Program-made: the position numbers and the translations under genes
Notes under the pieces: generated by a model
Databases searched by the model: none
Told to the model about the DNA's origin: nothing
What the model saw: the letters and a program-made list of their open reading frames with translations, nothing else
Source: an uncultured Oscillospiraceae bacterium
GTDB taxonomy: Bacteria > Bacillota > Clostridia > Oscillospirales > Oscillospiraceae
Length of the DNA: 31,827 nt
Assembly: GCA_934597165.1 (NCBI GenBank)
Contig: CAKTQP010000022.1
Span: 1 to 31,827, forward strand
Direction of reading: 5' to 3'
Part shown: piece by piece, positions 22,440 through 29,283 of the stretch
Layout of the letters: each line of letters begins with the position of its first letter
Position numbering within the stretch: the stretch's first letter is position 1

Positions 22440-22790
22440 ATCAATACAGAAAGGGACTTGATACTGTCTTTCCAAGTAGCGCGCGCGGCCGGCCGGGCTT
22501 GGTCGGCCGGCCAGGGCGCACGACGGTGCGCCCGTGCGCGCGCTCCGAGGCAGCGCCCAGCGACAGAGGCCGGCGGAGCCAGCGGCCGCCGGCGGATGAA
22601 ACCCGGAGGCGGCCAGGGGCGGAGCGGCCGGCGGAGCGCCGACAACCACCGCAGCAAGCCGCAACAGCGGGGGAGCAACCGAGCGACAGAGAGGGCACAA
22701 CCACGCCCACCGGCCGAGCCACGCACAGAGCCAGGCCAGGCCGCGCCGCCGGGAGCCTCCTTTTTCAAAACCCTTATTTATTGCTTTTTT
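22440..22790 (+). ncRNA. Candidate structured non-coding RNA of the element
   Basis: About 350 bases of extreme GC content following a good promoter. It contains repeated GGCCGGCC palindromes (22487-22494 and 22505-22512), a perfect hairpin GGGCGCAC-GACG-GTGCGCCC (22514-22533) and GCGCGC blocks, then ends in a T-rich stretch (CCTTTTTC, then TTTATTGCTTTTTT). Open frames over it give Arg/Pro/Gly-rich low-complexity translations without ribosome sites. I cannot assign a known RNA family; ends are approximate. Confidence 0.4.
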
Positions 22791-22800
22791 TAATTGATAT

Positions 22801-22830
22801 AAAAGTCAACAAAATAAAAATTTTGTTGAC
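22801..22830 (+). repeat. dif: Xer-like site C, candidate chromosomal dif beside xer
   Basis: AAAAGTCAACAAAAT (22801-22815) begins a perfect inverted repeat GTCAACAAAAT-AAAA-ATTTTGTTGAC (22805-22830). It lies 42 bases before the Xer recombinase gene. Single-recombinase systems such as streptococcal XerS keep their dif site next to the recombinase gene, which suits this layout. The sequence does not resemble the Bacillus dif consensus, so the identification depends on context. Confidence 0.65.
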
Positions 22831-22872
22831 TTCGGGGCATCTGTCTACCATCATATAAAGGAACCTGAGCCT

Positions 22873-23844
22873 ATGAGCACCATATCCAACGCACCCACCA
22901 TCCTGAAGGACTTCTTGTCCTACCACGAGACGGTCAAGGCCCATTCGGCCAAAACCGTCGATGAATACTTCTTAGACCTGCGCACCTTCTTCCGATACCT
23001 GAAACGCAGCCGTGGTCTGGTCTCGCCAGACACCCCGTGGGACAGTATCTCCATCGCTGATGTAGATTTGGAGCTGGTGGGCTCTGTATCGCTGAGCGAG
23101 ATCTACGACTATCTCATCTTCCTCAGCCGGGAGCGCCAGCTGAACACCGCGTCCCTCGCCCGGAAGATCGCCGCCATCCGCTCCTTCTACCGCTACCTGA
23201 CCAGCAAAGCCCACCTGCTGGAGGAAAATCCGGTGCAGGAACTGGACTCGCCGCGGATGAAGAAAACGCTGCCGCGGTATCTGACCTTGGAAGAATCCCT
23301 GGCGCTGCTGGACGCGGTCCAGGGCAAAAACAAGGAACGGGATTACTGCATCCTGATGCTCTTCCTGAACTGCGGCCTGCGGATCTCCGAGCTGGTGAAC
23401 CTGAACGTGTCCGACATCCAGGGCGATACCATCCGAGTGCTGGGCAAAGGCAACAAAGAACGCATCCTGTACTTGAACGACGGCTGCAAGGCCGCGTTGG
23501 AGTCCTATCTGACGGTGCGTGCTATGCTGTCGCTCCAGCATGAACCGGCGCTGTTCGTCTCTAACCGGCGGACACGCATCACCCGGGCTGGCGTCCACAA
23601 AATGGTAAAAAAATACTTGCTCACCGCCGGTCTGGACGCCAGCAAGTACTCCGCCCACAAGCTCCGCCACACGGCGGCCACGCTGATGCTGCAAAACGGC
23701 GTGGATGTGCGCACCCTCCAGGAGGTGCTGGGACACGACCACCTGAACACCACCCAGATCTACACCCACATCTCCAACGACGACCTACAGATCGCCGCCA
23801 AGGCCAATCCACTGGCAGATGCACGTCAGAAAAAAGGCAACTGA
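22873..23844 (+). CDS. xerC/D: Xer-family tyrosine recombinase
   Basis: A 323-residue XerC/XerD-type recombinase, which resolves chromosome dimers at dif near the terminus. The N-terminal SAM-like core-binding domain spans ~1-125 (SAKTVDEYFLDLRTFFRYL, LARKIAAIRSFYRYL). The catalytic domain shows the arginine in NCGLRISEL, the lysine region GKGNKER, HKLRH, LGHDH and the nucleophile tyrosine in TTQIYTH. It starts at ATG 22873 after AAAGGAA and is GC-rich like host genes. The adjoining site C and the mobile element at it suggest that this enzyme is exploited by the element. C versus D cannot be decided. Confidence 0.92.
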   Translation: MSTISNAPTILKDFLSYHETVKAHSAKTVDEYFLDLRTFFRYLKRSRGLVSPDTPWDSISIADVDLELVGSVSLSEIYDYLIFLSRERQLNTASLARKIAAIRSFYRYLTSKAHLLEENPVQELDSPRMKKTLPRYLTLEESLALLDAVQGKNKERDYCILMLFLNCGLRISELVNLNVSDIQGDTIRVLGKGNKERILYLNDGCKAALESYLTVRAMLSLQHEPALFVSNRRTRITRAGVHKMVKKYLLTAGLDASKYSAHKLRHTAATLMLQNGVDVRTLQEVLGHDHLNTTQIYTHISNDDLQIAAKANPLADARQKKGN

Positions 23845-23858
23845 AAAGTTGCCTTTTT
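23831..23858. terminator. Bidirectional terminator between convergent genes
   Basis: AAAAAGGCAACT-GAAA-AGTTGCCTTTTT, a perfect 12-bp palindrome arm overlapping the xer stop codon. It serves xer on + and the hydrolase gene on -. Confidence 0.9.
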
Positions 23859-23865
23859 TACGCAC

Positions 23866-24441
23866 TTAACAAGGCTTCGCCTGCTGAGCCTGTGCCACCA
23901 TCCGGTCCAGCTGTTCTTTGGTCTGAATGGTCTCGTCCGGTATCAGATGTCGGGTACCGATGAGGTGCTCCAGGCACAAGATAGCGGCGTCGAAATACTC
24001 CGGCCCACCGGCGCAGCTGCAATAGGCGGTGAGGACGAAGGGCCGCACCCCTGCCTCGAAAAAGTCCGTGGCTGTCTCCAGCACGCAACACCCCAAGTCC
24101 AGTCCCGCCAAAAATACCTCCTCCGGGTACTTGTCCCCGTTGTCCTGGAGCAGGAATTTCCGCATGGTCTCGGTGTAGCCGGAATAGCCAATTTTCTCGT
24201 CTACGTAGTCCACGTGCTCCAAAATCTCCGGCGGGATGGTCTGTTCCGCCTCGGTCAGCAGCTTATCCCAGCCCATCAGACGGATGATGTTGCTGCCGGC
24301 GGTGTTCACGTAGCGGGTGGCGATGACGCGGTCGAACAGTTGTTCGTCTAACAGCTGGTGTATCTTTTGCAGCATCACCTGGTTGCCTGCGTTGTGCAGG
24401 AACCCGTTCTGTACGTCCACCAAGATCAACGTCCGTCTCAT
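23866..24441 (-). CDS. Isochorismatase-family cysteine hydrolase
   Basis: A 191-residue protein of the isochorismatase-like fold, which includes nicotinamidases and ureidoacrylate-type amidases. The catalytic triad appears as D9 (LILVDVQNGF), K83 (VDEKIGYSGY) and C119 (LAGLDLGCCVLETA). Substrate cannot be told. I chose ATG 24441 with GAGGGAAG just upstream; the frame stays open for 39 more codons, but those cross a terminator hairpin. It ends at the convergent terminator shared with xer. Confidence 0.88.
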   Translation of the reverse strand: MRRTLILVDVQNGFLHNAGNQVMLQKIHQLLDEQLFDRVIATRYVNTAGSNIIRLMGWDKLLTEAEQTIPPEILEHVDYVDEKIGYSGYTETMRKFLLQDNGDKYPEEVFLAGLDLGCCVLETATDFFEAGVRPFVLTAYCSCAGGPEYFDAAILCLEHLIGTRHLIPDETIQTKEQLDRMVAQAQQAKPC

Positions 24442-24515
24442 GCACACTTCCCTCTTCCCTTTTGAAATTCCATCCGTTTCCATCAGTTTGCCGCAGGCGG
24501 CTGGTTTTATGCACG

Positions 24516-24549
24516 AAAAAATCCACCAGGATACCTGGTGGATTTTTTT
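24516..24549. terminator. Terminator after the PepSY lipoprotein gene
   Basis: AAAAAATCCACCAGG-ATA-CCTGGTGGATTTTTTT: a 9-bp GC-containing stem extended by A/T pairing. It touches the lipoprotein stop and ends the - strand signalling operon before the hydrolase gene. Confidence 0.9.
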
Positions 24550-25195
24550 AGTCGTCAACCTCTACGTCCAAAATCTTGCCGGATTTAGCGTCAATCTCAT
24601 ATTCGTACTCATACTTTCCGTGCTCAAATTCTACCTGATAAATCATCACTCCGTCTTCGTCCTCAAGCTTGCAGGACAAGTCGCAGATGTCTGCCTGTTT
24701 CAGCCCCGCGTGGCGGAGTGCGATCTGGATGACATCCCCTCTAGGGAGGTAGCCGGTCATCACCGGGGCGGTGGTGTCCTGTTTGGGTTCGGCGGGTTGT
24801 GAAGTGCTGTCTTTGGTGGTCGTTTTGTCGTTCTTTGTGGCTGGTTTTGTTGCTTTTTCCGTGGTTTCCTTTGGCTTTTTCACGGTTTTGGTGGACGAAT
24901 CGGACTTCTCTGCCGTTGTGACAGTCTGTTCCGACGGCTGCTCCGCCTGGCTGGTAGGCTGCTGCGCATCCTCCGTCGGCGGCAAGGGTTCCGTGCTGTC
25001 TGCACTGGAAGCATCCGCGCCTTCCGACGCGTCATCAGACTGAGCCGGCACTGCCGCGCTGGCAGTATGCTGCCCCAACGTAGGCGGTGTGGACTGACTG
25101 GCGCTGACGGGCTGGCTGGTGTGCTGTCCGTGAGCGGCGCACCCGGCCAGGCACAGGCAGAGGGCGACCATCAGCCCTCCCAATGTTTTTTTCAT
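24548..25195 (-). CDS. PepSY-domain lipoprotein, third gene of the two-component operon
   Basis: A 215-residue lipoprotein. A signal peptide with lipobox LAGC (C19) is followed by a long Ser/Thr/Gln/Pro then Lys/Thr-rich linker (about 20-145). A C-terminal PepSY domain follows (ALRHAGLKQADICDLSCKLE, then GVMIYQVEFEHGKYEYEYEID). PepSY domains are often protease-regulating or envelope-sensing modules. Its ATG overlaps the kinase stop (ATGA), so it is translationally coupled to the kinase and likely an accessory of its sensing pathway. Its PepSY domain is very similar to that of the divergently encoded FN3 protein. Confidence 0.88.
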   Translation of the reverse strand: MKKTLGGLMVALCLCLAGCAAHGQHTSQPVSASQSTPPTLGQHTASAAVPAQSDDASEGADASSADSTEPLPPTEDAQQPTSQAEQPSEQTVTTAEKSDSSTKTVKKPKETTEKATKPATKNDKTTTKDSTSQPAEPKQDTTAPVMTGYLPRGDVIQIALRHAGLKQADICDLSCKLEDEDGVMIYQVEFEHGKYEYEYEIDAKSGKILDVEVDD

Positions 25196-26550
25196 GTCTC
25201 TTCCTCCTGTCGGGCGGGAAAGGTGACGAGAAAACGACTGCCCTCTCCCGGCGTACTCTCTACTGAAATGCTTCCTCCGTGCTGGCGGATAATTTGGTCA
25301 CACATGGCGAGACCCAACCCCAGACCGCCGGATTTCCGTGCGCGGGCGCCGTCCACCTGGTAGAAGCGCTGGAAGATGCGCTTCTGGTGCTCCGGCTCGA
25401 TGCCCACGCCGTCGTCGGCCACGGTCAGGGTCACGGTGTCGTTCGGGCAGGTCAGGGTGACCAAAATCTCCGACTTGGCGTAGCGGACGGCGTTGTTGAG
25501 CAGGTTGATGACCAATCGTATCATCATATCCTGATGCACCTCTGCCGTCACCGGCTCCAGTTCCCATCGCAGGGTCAGGTGCTCCGGCAGCAGCTCCTGC
25601 TGATCCTCACAGATGACCTCCACCAGCTCGGTCAGGTCGGTCTCCTCCCGTGCCAGCTGGGTCTGACCCCGCTCCATCCGGCTCAGGGTCAACATTTCTT
25701 CCGTCATCCGGGACATCCGTTTCCCCTGCCGCTGGATGACCTCCAGGGCGGCGGTCTGCTCTGCCGTTTGCCCGGATTCCAAGGCGTACTGGCACTCGGC
25801 CAGGATGACCGCCGTGGGCGTCCGCAGCTCGTGGGAGACATCGGAGATGAACTGCTGCTCCGCCTGGAAGGAATCTTCCAACCGATCGAACATCCGGTTC
25901 AGCGTCCCGGCCAGGCGATACAGCTCGTCCCGCTCCCCGTTCACGGGAAGGCGCAGGGAGAGGTCTTGTCCTACAGAAATGCTGTCCGCCTGCTGGCGCA
26001 GTTCGTCCACCACCCGGAAGGCGTTGCGGGTGATGAGCCATCCGCCCAAAGCGGCCAGGATGACCAGTGTGGGCAGGGCGATGAGGATGACCCGCACCAC
26101 GCTATCCAGGATGAACTGCGCGCCGGTGGCCTCGTAGATGCCACGGATCCACACGCCGCCTGATGCAAACTCCAACAGGTGGTCGTAGACGTAATAGGTG
26201 GTGTTCCCCTGCCGGACGGCCTGGAAGGCGCGGTTGGCGGCGTCGATTCCGTTTGGGAACTTTCTCGGCCAAGAACCGTCCAAAAATTGATAGTTTTCAT
26301 CGTAAAAGAGCAGATAAATCCCATCTTCGTAGGTGTCCACCGGCTCCAAAAAGGTCACGTCCGTCCCGTCGTACACCAGCAGATCAGCGGCGTGGTTGAC
26401 GGCATCCTCCAGGATTTTTTTCGCCTGCATCTCCTCCATGGAGTCGCTCATGACCAGCACCGCCGCCACCACCAGACCCACCAGCACCGCCAGCAAGGTG
26501 GTGTACCACAGGGTGACCCGGGTCTTGATGCTCAGCCGCTTCCGCTTCAT
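25192..26550 (-). CDS. Sensor histidine kinase
   Basis: A 452-residue membrane kinase. TM1 is about 12-33, an extracytoplasmic sensor domain about 35-150, TM2 about 151-173, a HAMP-like linker about 174-226, and HisKA has the phosphoacceptor H240 in DVSHELRTP. The HATPase domain has an N box (NLLNNAVRYA), G1 (DDGVGIEPEH) and G2 (GGLGLGLAMC). It partners the upstream response regulator, overlapping its stop by 4 bases. I chose ATG 26550 because the upstream open codons lie inside the regulator gene in another frame. The stimulus is unknown. Confidence 0.93.
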   Translation of the reverse strand: MKRKRLSIKTRVTLWYTTLLAVLVGLVVAAVLVMSDSMEEMQAKKILEDAVNHAADLLVYDGTDVTFLEPVDTYEDGIYLLFYDENYQFLDGSWPRKFPNGIDAANRAFQAVRQGNTTYYVYDHLLEFASGGVWIRGIYEATGAQFILDSVVRVILIALPTLVILAALGGWLITRNAFRVVDELRQQADSISVGQDLSLRLPVNGERDELYRLAGTLNRMFDRLEDSFQAEQQFISDVSHELRTPTAVILAECQYALESGQTAEQTAALEVIQRQGKRMSRMTEEMLTLSRMERGQTQLAREETDLTELVEVICEDQQELLPEHLTLRWELEPVTAEVHQDMMIRLVINLLNNAVRYAKSEILVTLTCPNDTVTLTVADDGVGIEPEHQKRIFQRFYQVDGARARKSGGLGLGLAMCDQIIRQHGGSISVESTPGEGSRFLVTFPARQEEET

Positions 26551-27218
26551 GGCAGTTTCAGCACGTACCCGCTGCCGCGGATGGTGTGGATGAGCTTTAC
26601 CGGGTGGTCTTTGTCGATCTTTCGCCGGAGGTAGCGGATGTAGACGTCCACGATGTTGGAGCTGCCCTCGTAGTCGAAGCCCCAAATGTTTTCCTCAATC
26701 TGGATGCGGGAGAGCACCACGCCCTTGTTGCGGATGAGGTATTCCAGCAGGGCGTACTCCTTGGCGGACAGTTTCAGCTCTACCCCGCCTCGCTCCACCC
26801 GTTTGCTGCGGATGTCCAGGGTCAGGTCGTCGATGGTGAACAGGTTGCTCCGCTCCCCGCCCCGTTTCCGGGTCATGACCCGGAGGCGTGCCAGCAGTTC
26901 GTCGAAGGCGAAGGGTTTCACCAGGTAATCGTCCGCGCCTGCGTCCAGGCCGGTCACCCGGTCGTCGATGCTGTCCCGGGCGGTGAGGAACAGCACCGGC
27001 GTGTGGTCTCCCTGGCGGCGGAGCTGCTCCACCACTTGCAGGCCGTTGCGCTTGGGCATCATGATGTCCAGTATCACCGCGTCGTATTCTACGCTGGCCA
27101 GATAGTCCAGCGCCTCCTCCCCGTCATAGCAGCCGTCTACGCAGTAGTCCTCGGAGCGGAGCTTTTTGCATAGGATTTCGTTCAAGTCCCGTTCGTCCTC
27201 CGCCACTAAAATGCGCAT
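26547..27218 (-). CDS. OmpR-family response regulator
   Basis: A 223-residue regulator. The receiver domain has D8/E9, phosphoacceptor D51 (VILDIMMPKRNG), T79 region (LFLTARDS) and the LVKPF lysine. A C-terminal winged helix follows (ELKLSAKEYALLEYLIRNKG, NIVDVYIRYLRRKI, IRGSGYVL). It heads an operon with the kinase and PepSY lipoprotein. GGAGGG lies upstream of ATG 27218. Tandem TTCTCAT repeats in its own promoter and in the divergent promoter suggest that it controls both. Confidence 0.95.
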   Translation of the reverse strand: MRILVAEDERDLNEILCKKLRSEDYCVDGCYDGEEALDYLASVEYDAVILDIMMPKRNGLQVVEQLRRQGDHTPVLFLTARDSIDDRVTGLDAGADDYLVKPFAFDELLARLRVMTRKRGGERSNLFTIDDLTLDIRSKRVERGGVELKLSAKEYALLEYLIRNKGVVLSRIQIEENIWGFDYEGSSNIVDVYIRYLRRKIDKDHPVKLIHTIRGSGYVLKLP

Positions 27219-27252
27219 TTTTTTGTGCCCTCCTTTCCCGTTTGTTTGTATC

Positions 27253-27287
27253 AGTATACCATAGAAAGGATGAGAAGAACATGAGAA
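27253..27287 (-). promoter_or_regulatory. Response-regulator operon promoter with tandem TTCTCAT operator
   Basis: Read on the - strand, TTCTCAT (27287-27281), four bases, TTCTCAT (27276-27270), 11 bases, then TATACT (27258-27253) as -10. The 11-bp period is that of OmpR-type dimer sites. The position replaces a -35 box, as at activator-dependent promoters. Confidence 0.7.
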
Positions 27288-27321
27288 CCGGGCTGGGTGG
27301 GCGGCAAAATTTTTTTCATTT

Positions 27322-27355
27322 TTCTCATGTGTTTCTCATTTTCTCCCGGTATCAT
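27322..27355 (+). promoter_or_regulatory. FN3-PepSY gene promoter with the same tandem operator
   Basis: TTCTCAT (27322-27328), four bases, TTCTCAT (27333-27339), 10 bases, then TATCAT (27350-27355) as -10. This repeats the layout of the divergent operon promoter nearly exactly, pointing to one regulator. Confidence 0.7.
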
Positions 27356-27411
27356 AACGCCATCGAAACAAAACAACCGACGCAAAAACCAAACCGAAGG
27401 AGGAACCCGAC

Positions 27412-28308
27412 ATGAAGAAGAAGTTGTTTTCCAAGCTGGCCGCCGCCGCTCTGGCCGCCTCGATGGTCATCGGCACCGCCACCACTGCCCTGTCCACCTA
27501 CGCCGCCAACCTGAATCAGGTGACTGGCCTGTCCGTAGTGGAACGGGATGACGACGAGCTGACCCTCAAGTGGAAAAAGGTCTCCGGTGCCGACGGCTAT
27601 CTCCTCTACCGCTACAACACCAACACCAAGAAGTGGCAGAAGATCAAGACCACTTCCAAGACCCGCTACGAGGTGGAGCACCTGAAGGCAGGCACCAAGT
27701 ACCACTTCACCGTCCGCGCCTATGACAAGACCAAGTCCGGCACCACCTACTACGGCCCCTACGCTGCCACCCTCACCACCTACACTGCACCCGATGAAGT
27801 GGACAACCTGAAGGTGACCAAGACCACCAAGACCAGCGTAAGCCTGAAGTGGAGCAAGGCCAAGGGCGCCAGCAAGTACCAGGTCTATCTGTATGACTCC
27901 GCCGCCAAGAAGTACGTCCGCAAGGCCACCGTCAGCGGCACCAGCGCCACCATCAGCGGCCTGAAATCCGGCACCACCTACAAGTTCAAGGTGCGCGCTT
28001 ACAAAGCGGTCGGAAATACCAAGTATTATGGCGACTTCTCCGACAGCCGCAAGGCGAAAACCACTGGCAAGTCCACCACCACCCCCAGCACCAAGGGCTA
28101 CATCGGCGCCGCCAAAGCCAAGAGCATCGCGCTGAAGCACGCTGCCCTGTCCGAGAGCAAGGTGCGCGGTCTGAAGGCGAAGCTGGACAAGGAAGACGGT
28201 ATCATGGTCTACGAGGTGGAATTCCACTACGGCAACTATGAGTACGACTACGAGATCAACGCCAAGACCGGCGCCATCATCGACTACGAAAAGGAATGGG
28301 ATGACTGA
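27412..28308 (+). CDS. Secreted protein with two fibronectin type III domains and PepSY
   Basis: A 298-residue exported protein. A signal peptide (about 1-31, ending STYA) precedes FN3 domain 1 (about 36-124: LTLKWKKVSGADGYLLYRY, AGTKYHFTVRAY). FN3 domain 2 is about 127-220 (VSLKWSKAKGASKYQVYLY, SGTTYKFKVRAY). After a short Thr-rich linker a PepSY domain spans about 231-298 (GIMVYEVEFHYGNYEYDYEINAKTG). No sortase or membrane anchor is seen, so release or non-covalent surface binding is likely. It is divergent from the regulator operon and probably under the same regulator. AAGGAGG precedes ATG 27412. Confidence 0.9.
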   Translation: MKKKLFSKLAAAALAASMVIGTATTALSTYAANLNQVTGLSVVERDDDELTLKWKKVSGADGYLLYRYNTNTKKWQKIKTTSKTRYEVEHLKAGTKYHFTVRAYDKTKSGTTYYGPYAATLTTYTAPDEVDNLKVTKTTKTSVSLKWSKAKGASKYQVYLYDSAAKKYVRKATVSGTSATISGLKSGTTYKFKVRAYKAVGNTKYYGDFSDSRKAKTTGKSTTTPSTKGYIGAAKAKSIALKHAALSESKVRGLKAKLDKEDGIMVYEVEFHYGNYEYDYEINAKTGAIIDYEKEWDD

Positions 28309-28349
28309 GAACGAACAATATCCTATCACATTTCGTCGAGCATAAAACG

Positions 28350-28378
28350 AAAAGGAGTGCCTTGAGCACTCCTTTTCC
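28350..28378. terminator. Bidirectional terminator
   Basis: AAAAGGAGTGC-CTTGA-GCACTCCTTTT, a perfect 11-bp stem between the FN3 gene (+) and the convergent methyltransferase gene (-). Confidence 0.9.
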
Positions 28379-28397
28379 ATTTGGGGGGATTCTTTGC

Positions 28398-29117
28398 TTA
28401 AAGGTGCTTTTTCAGCACGATTTGGATGAAATTCAGGTATTTTCCCCCGCCGGCGTTCATGCTTTTCCGGTCGCCGATGGCGTACTCGTTCTCCTGTTTC
28501 AGCCAATCCTGCCACACTTCCTCGTTGCTCTCCATCTCCGCCACGGACAAAATTTCGATGCCGTCGGTCTGGGAGATCATGTGCTGCCAATAGGCCACGT
28601 CGTGCATATATTCCAGCTGTTCCGGCGTCCAGGACAGGAGGAGTTCGGGGGGCAGGTGGTCATGGCAGTCCCGCTTCATGCCGGGGATGGCGAAGTAGAG
28701 GTAGCCGCCGGGCTTCACGTAGGGCAGCAGTTTCTGCCCCAAAAAGTCCGGGTCGCGGCCGAAGTAGTTGTAGGAATCCACGCTGACCACCGCGTCGAAA
28801 AAGGCCGGTTCGAAGGGCAGGCTCAGGGCGTCCGCCTTGACGGGGATGAGCTGTTCGCGGGTCAGACCCAACTGGTCAAAAAACGCCTGGTTTTCCGCCG
28901 GGTCGCTCCACAGGTCGCAGGCGTAGACCTGGAAGCCGTACTCCTGTGCCAGGAAGGCCGAGGTGATGCCCTGGCCGCTGCCCAGGTCGCAGACGACAGC
29001 GCCTGCCGGCGTCTGGTTGGACAGCATCAGCTCTTCGGTGAGCTTGATGGGGTTGGGGCCCATCATCTTCTCGGTAAACTGCTTGGTATCATATCGCTGA
29101 CTGCGGATGTAGTTCAT
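28398..29117 (-). CDS. SAM-dependent methyltransferase, class I
   Basis: A 239-residue methyltransferase. Motif I (VVCDLGSGQGITSAFLAQ) binds S-adenosylmethionine, followed by an acidic YACDLWSDP and a motif near FFDAVVSVDSYNYFG; PGGYLYFAIPG is the usual post-motif. Substrate unknown; the overall shape fits small-molecule methyltransferases. I chose ATG 29117, which has AAAGGAG 8 nt upstream; the frame upstream runs through the promoter. It has its own consensus promoter with two palindromic operators. Confidence 0.88.
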   Translation of the reverse strand: MNYIRSQRYDTKQFTEKMMGPNPIKLTEELMLSNQTPAGAVVCDLGSGQGITSAFLAQEYGFQVYACDLWSDPAENQAFFDQLGLTREQLIPVKADALSLPFEPAFFDAVVSVDSYNYFGRDPDFLGQKLLPYVKPGGYLYFAIPGMKRDCHDHLPPELLLSWTPEQLEYMHDVAYWQHMISQTDGIEILSVAEMESNEEVWQDWLKQENEYAIGDRKSMNAGGGKYLNFIQIVLKKHL

Positions 29118-29134
29118 GTGTTTCACTCCTTTTG

Positions 29135-29189
29135 GTAAACATTCGTTCACTTCGTCTGCTATTATAGTAAACGCTCGTTCACTTGTCAA
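29135..29189 (-). promoter_or_regulatory. Methyltransferase promoter with two palindromic operators
   Basis: On the - strand TTGACA (29189-29184), 17-bp spacer, TATAAT (29166-29161). A near-palindrome GTAAACGCTCGTTCAC (29167-29182) nearly fills the spacer, and a second copy GTAAACATTCGTTCAC (29135-29150) lies exactly 32 bases away, downstream of the -10. The layout is that of a repressor such as a TetR-family protein; the regulator is not in the window. Confidence 0.8.
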
Positions 29190-29207
29190 CCCCCTTCCCA
29201 CCCCAAA

Positions 29208-29249
29208 CGCAAAAAAAGACCAGCCGACATCGAAAACGATGCCGGCTGG
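29208..29249 (-). terminator. Terminator of the aminotransferase gene
   Basis: On the - strand a 13-bp stem (CCAGCCGGCATCG / CGATGTCGGCTGG, one G-U wobble) with loop TTTT, followed by TCTTTTTTT. Confidence 0.92.
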
Positions 29250-29283
29250 CGAAAATGAAAGGAATAGAGGAAGGTTCCAATGT

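Larger units (their letters stand above)
19854..22830 (+). mobile_element. Small rolling-circle replicative element between Xer-like sites B and C
   Basis: The unit from site B to site C is 2,947 bp start to start. It carries an origin-like region, rep, a small conserved gene, a catalytic-domain-only tyrosine recombinase and a structured GC-rich region. The flanking sites begin with the same 15-bp word in direct orientation, as expected if a circle integrated by Xer-type recombination. It has no capsid, zot or mobilisation gene, so it resembles an integrated cryptic plasmid or satellite. Boundaries are inferred from the repeats. The adjacent 19451-19868 unit may be a second, minimal insertion. 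Confidence 0.7.

Noticed and set aside
22409..22858. 149-codon frame over the GC-rich region before xer
   Set aside because: The translation is Arg/Pro/Gly low complexity, has no good ribosome site and runs through site C; non-coding structure explains the region better.
19375..22872. Filamentous phage (inovirus) prophage
   Set aside because: Xer-site integration and a G2P-like Rep would fit, but there is no zot-type ATPase, coat or adsorption gene.
19375..22872. Retron or diversity-generating element
   Set aside because: Structured DNA is present but no reverse transcriptase is encoded in the window.
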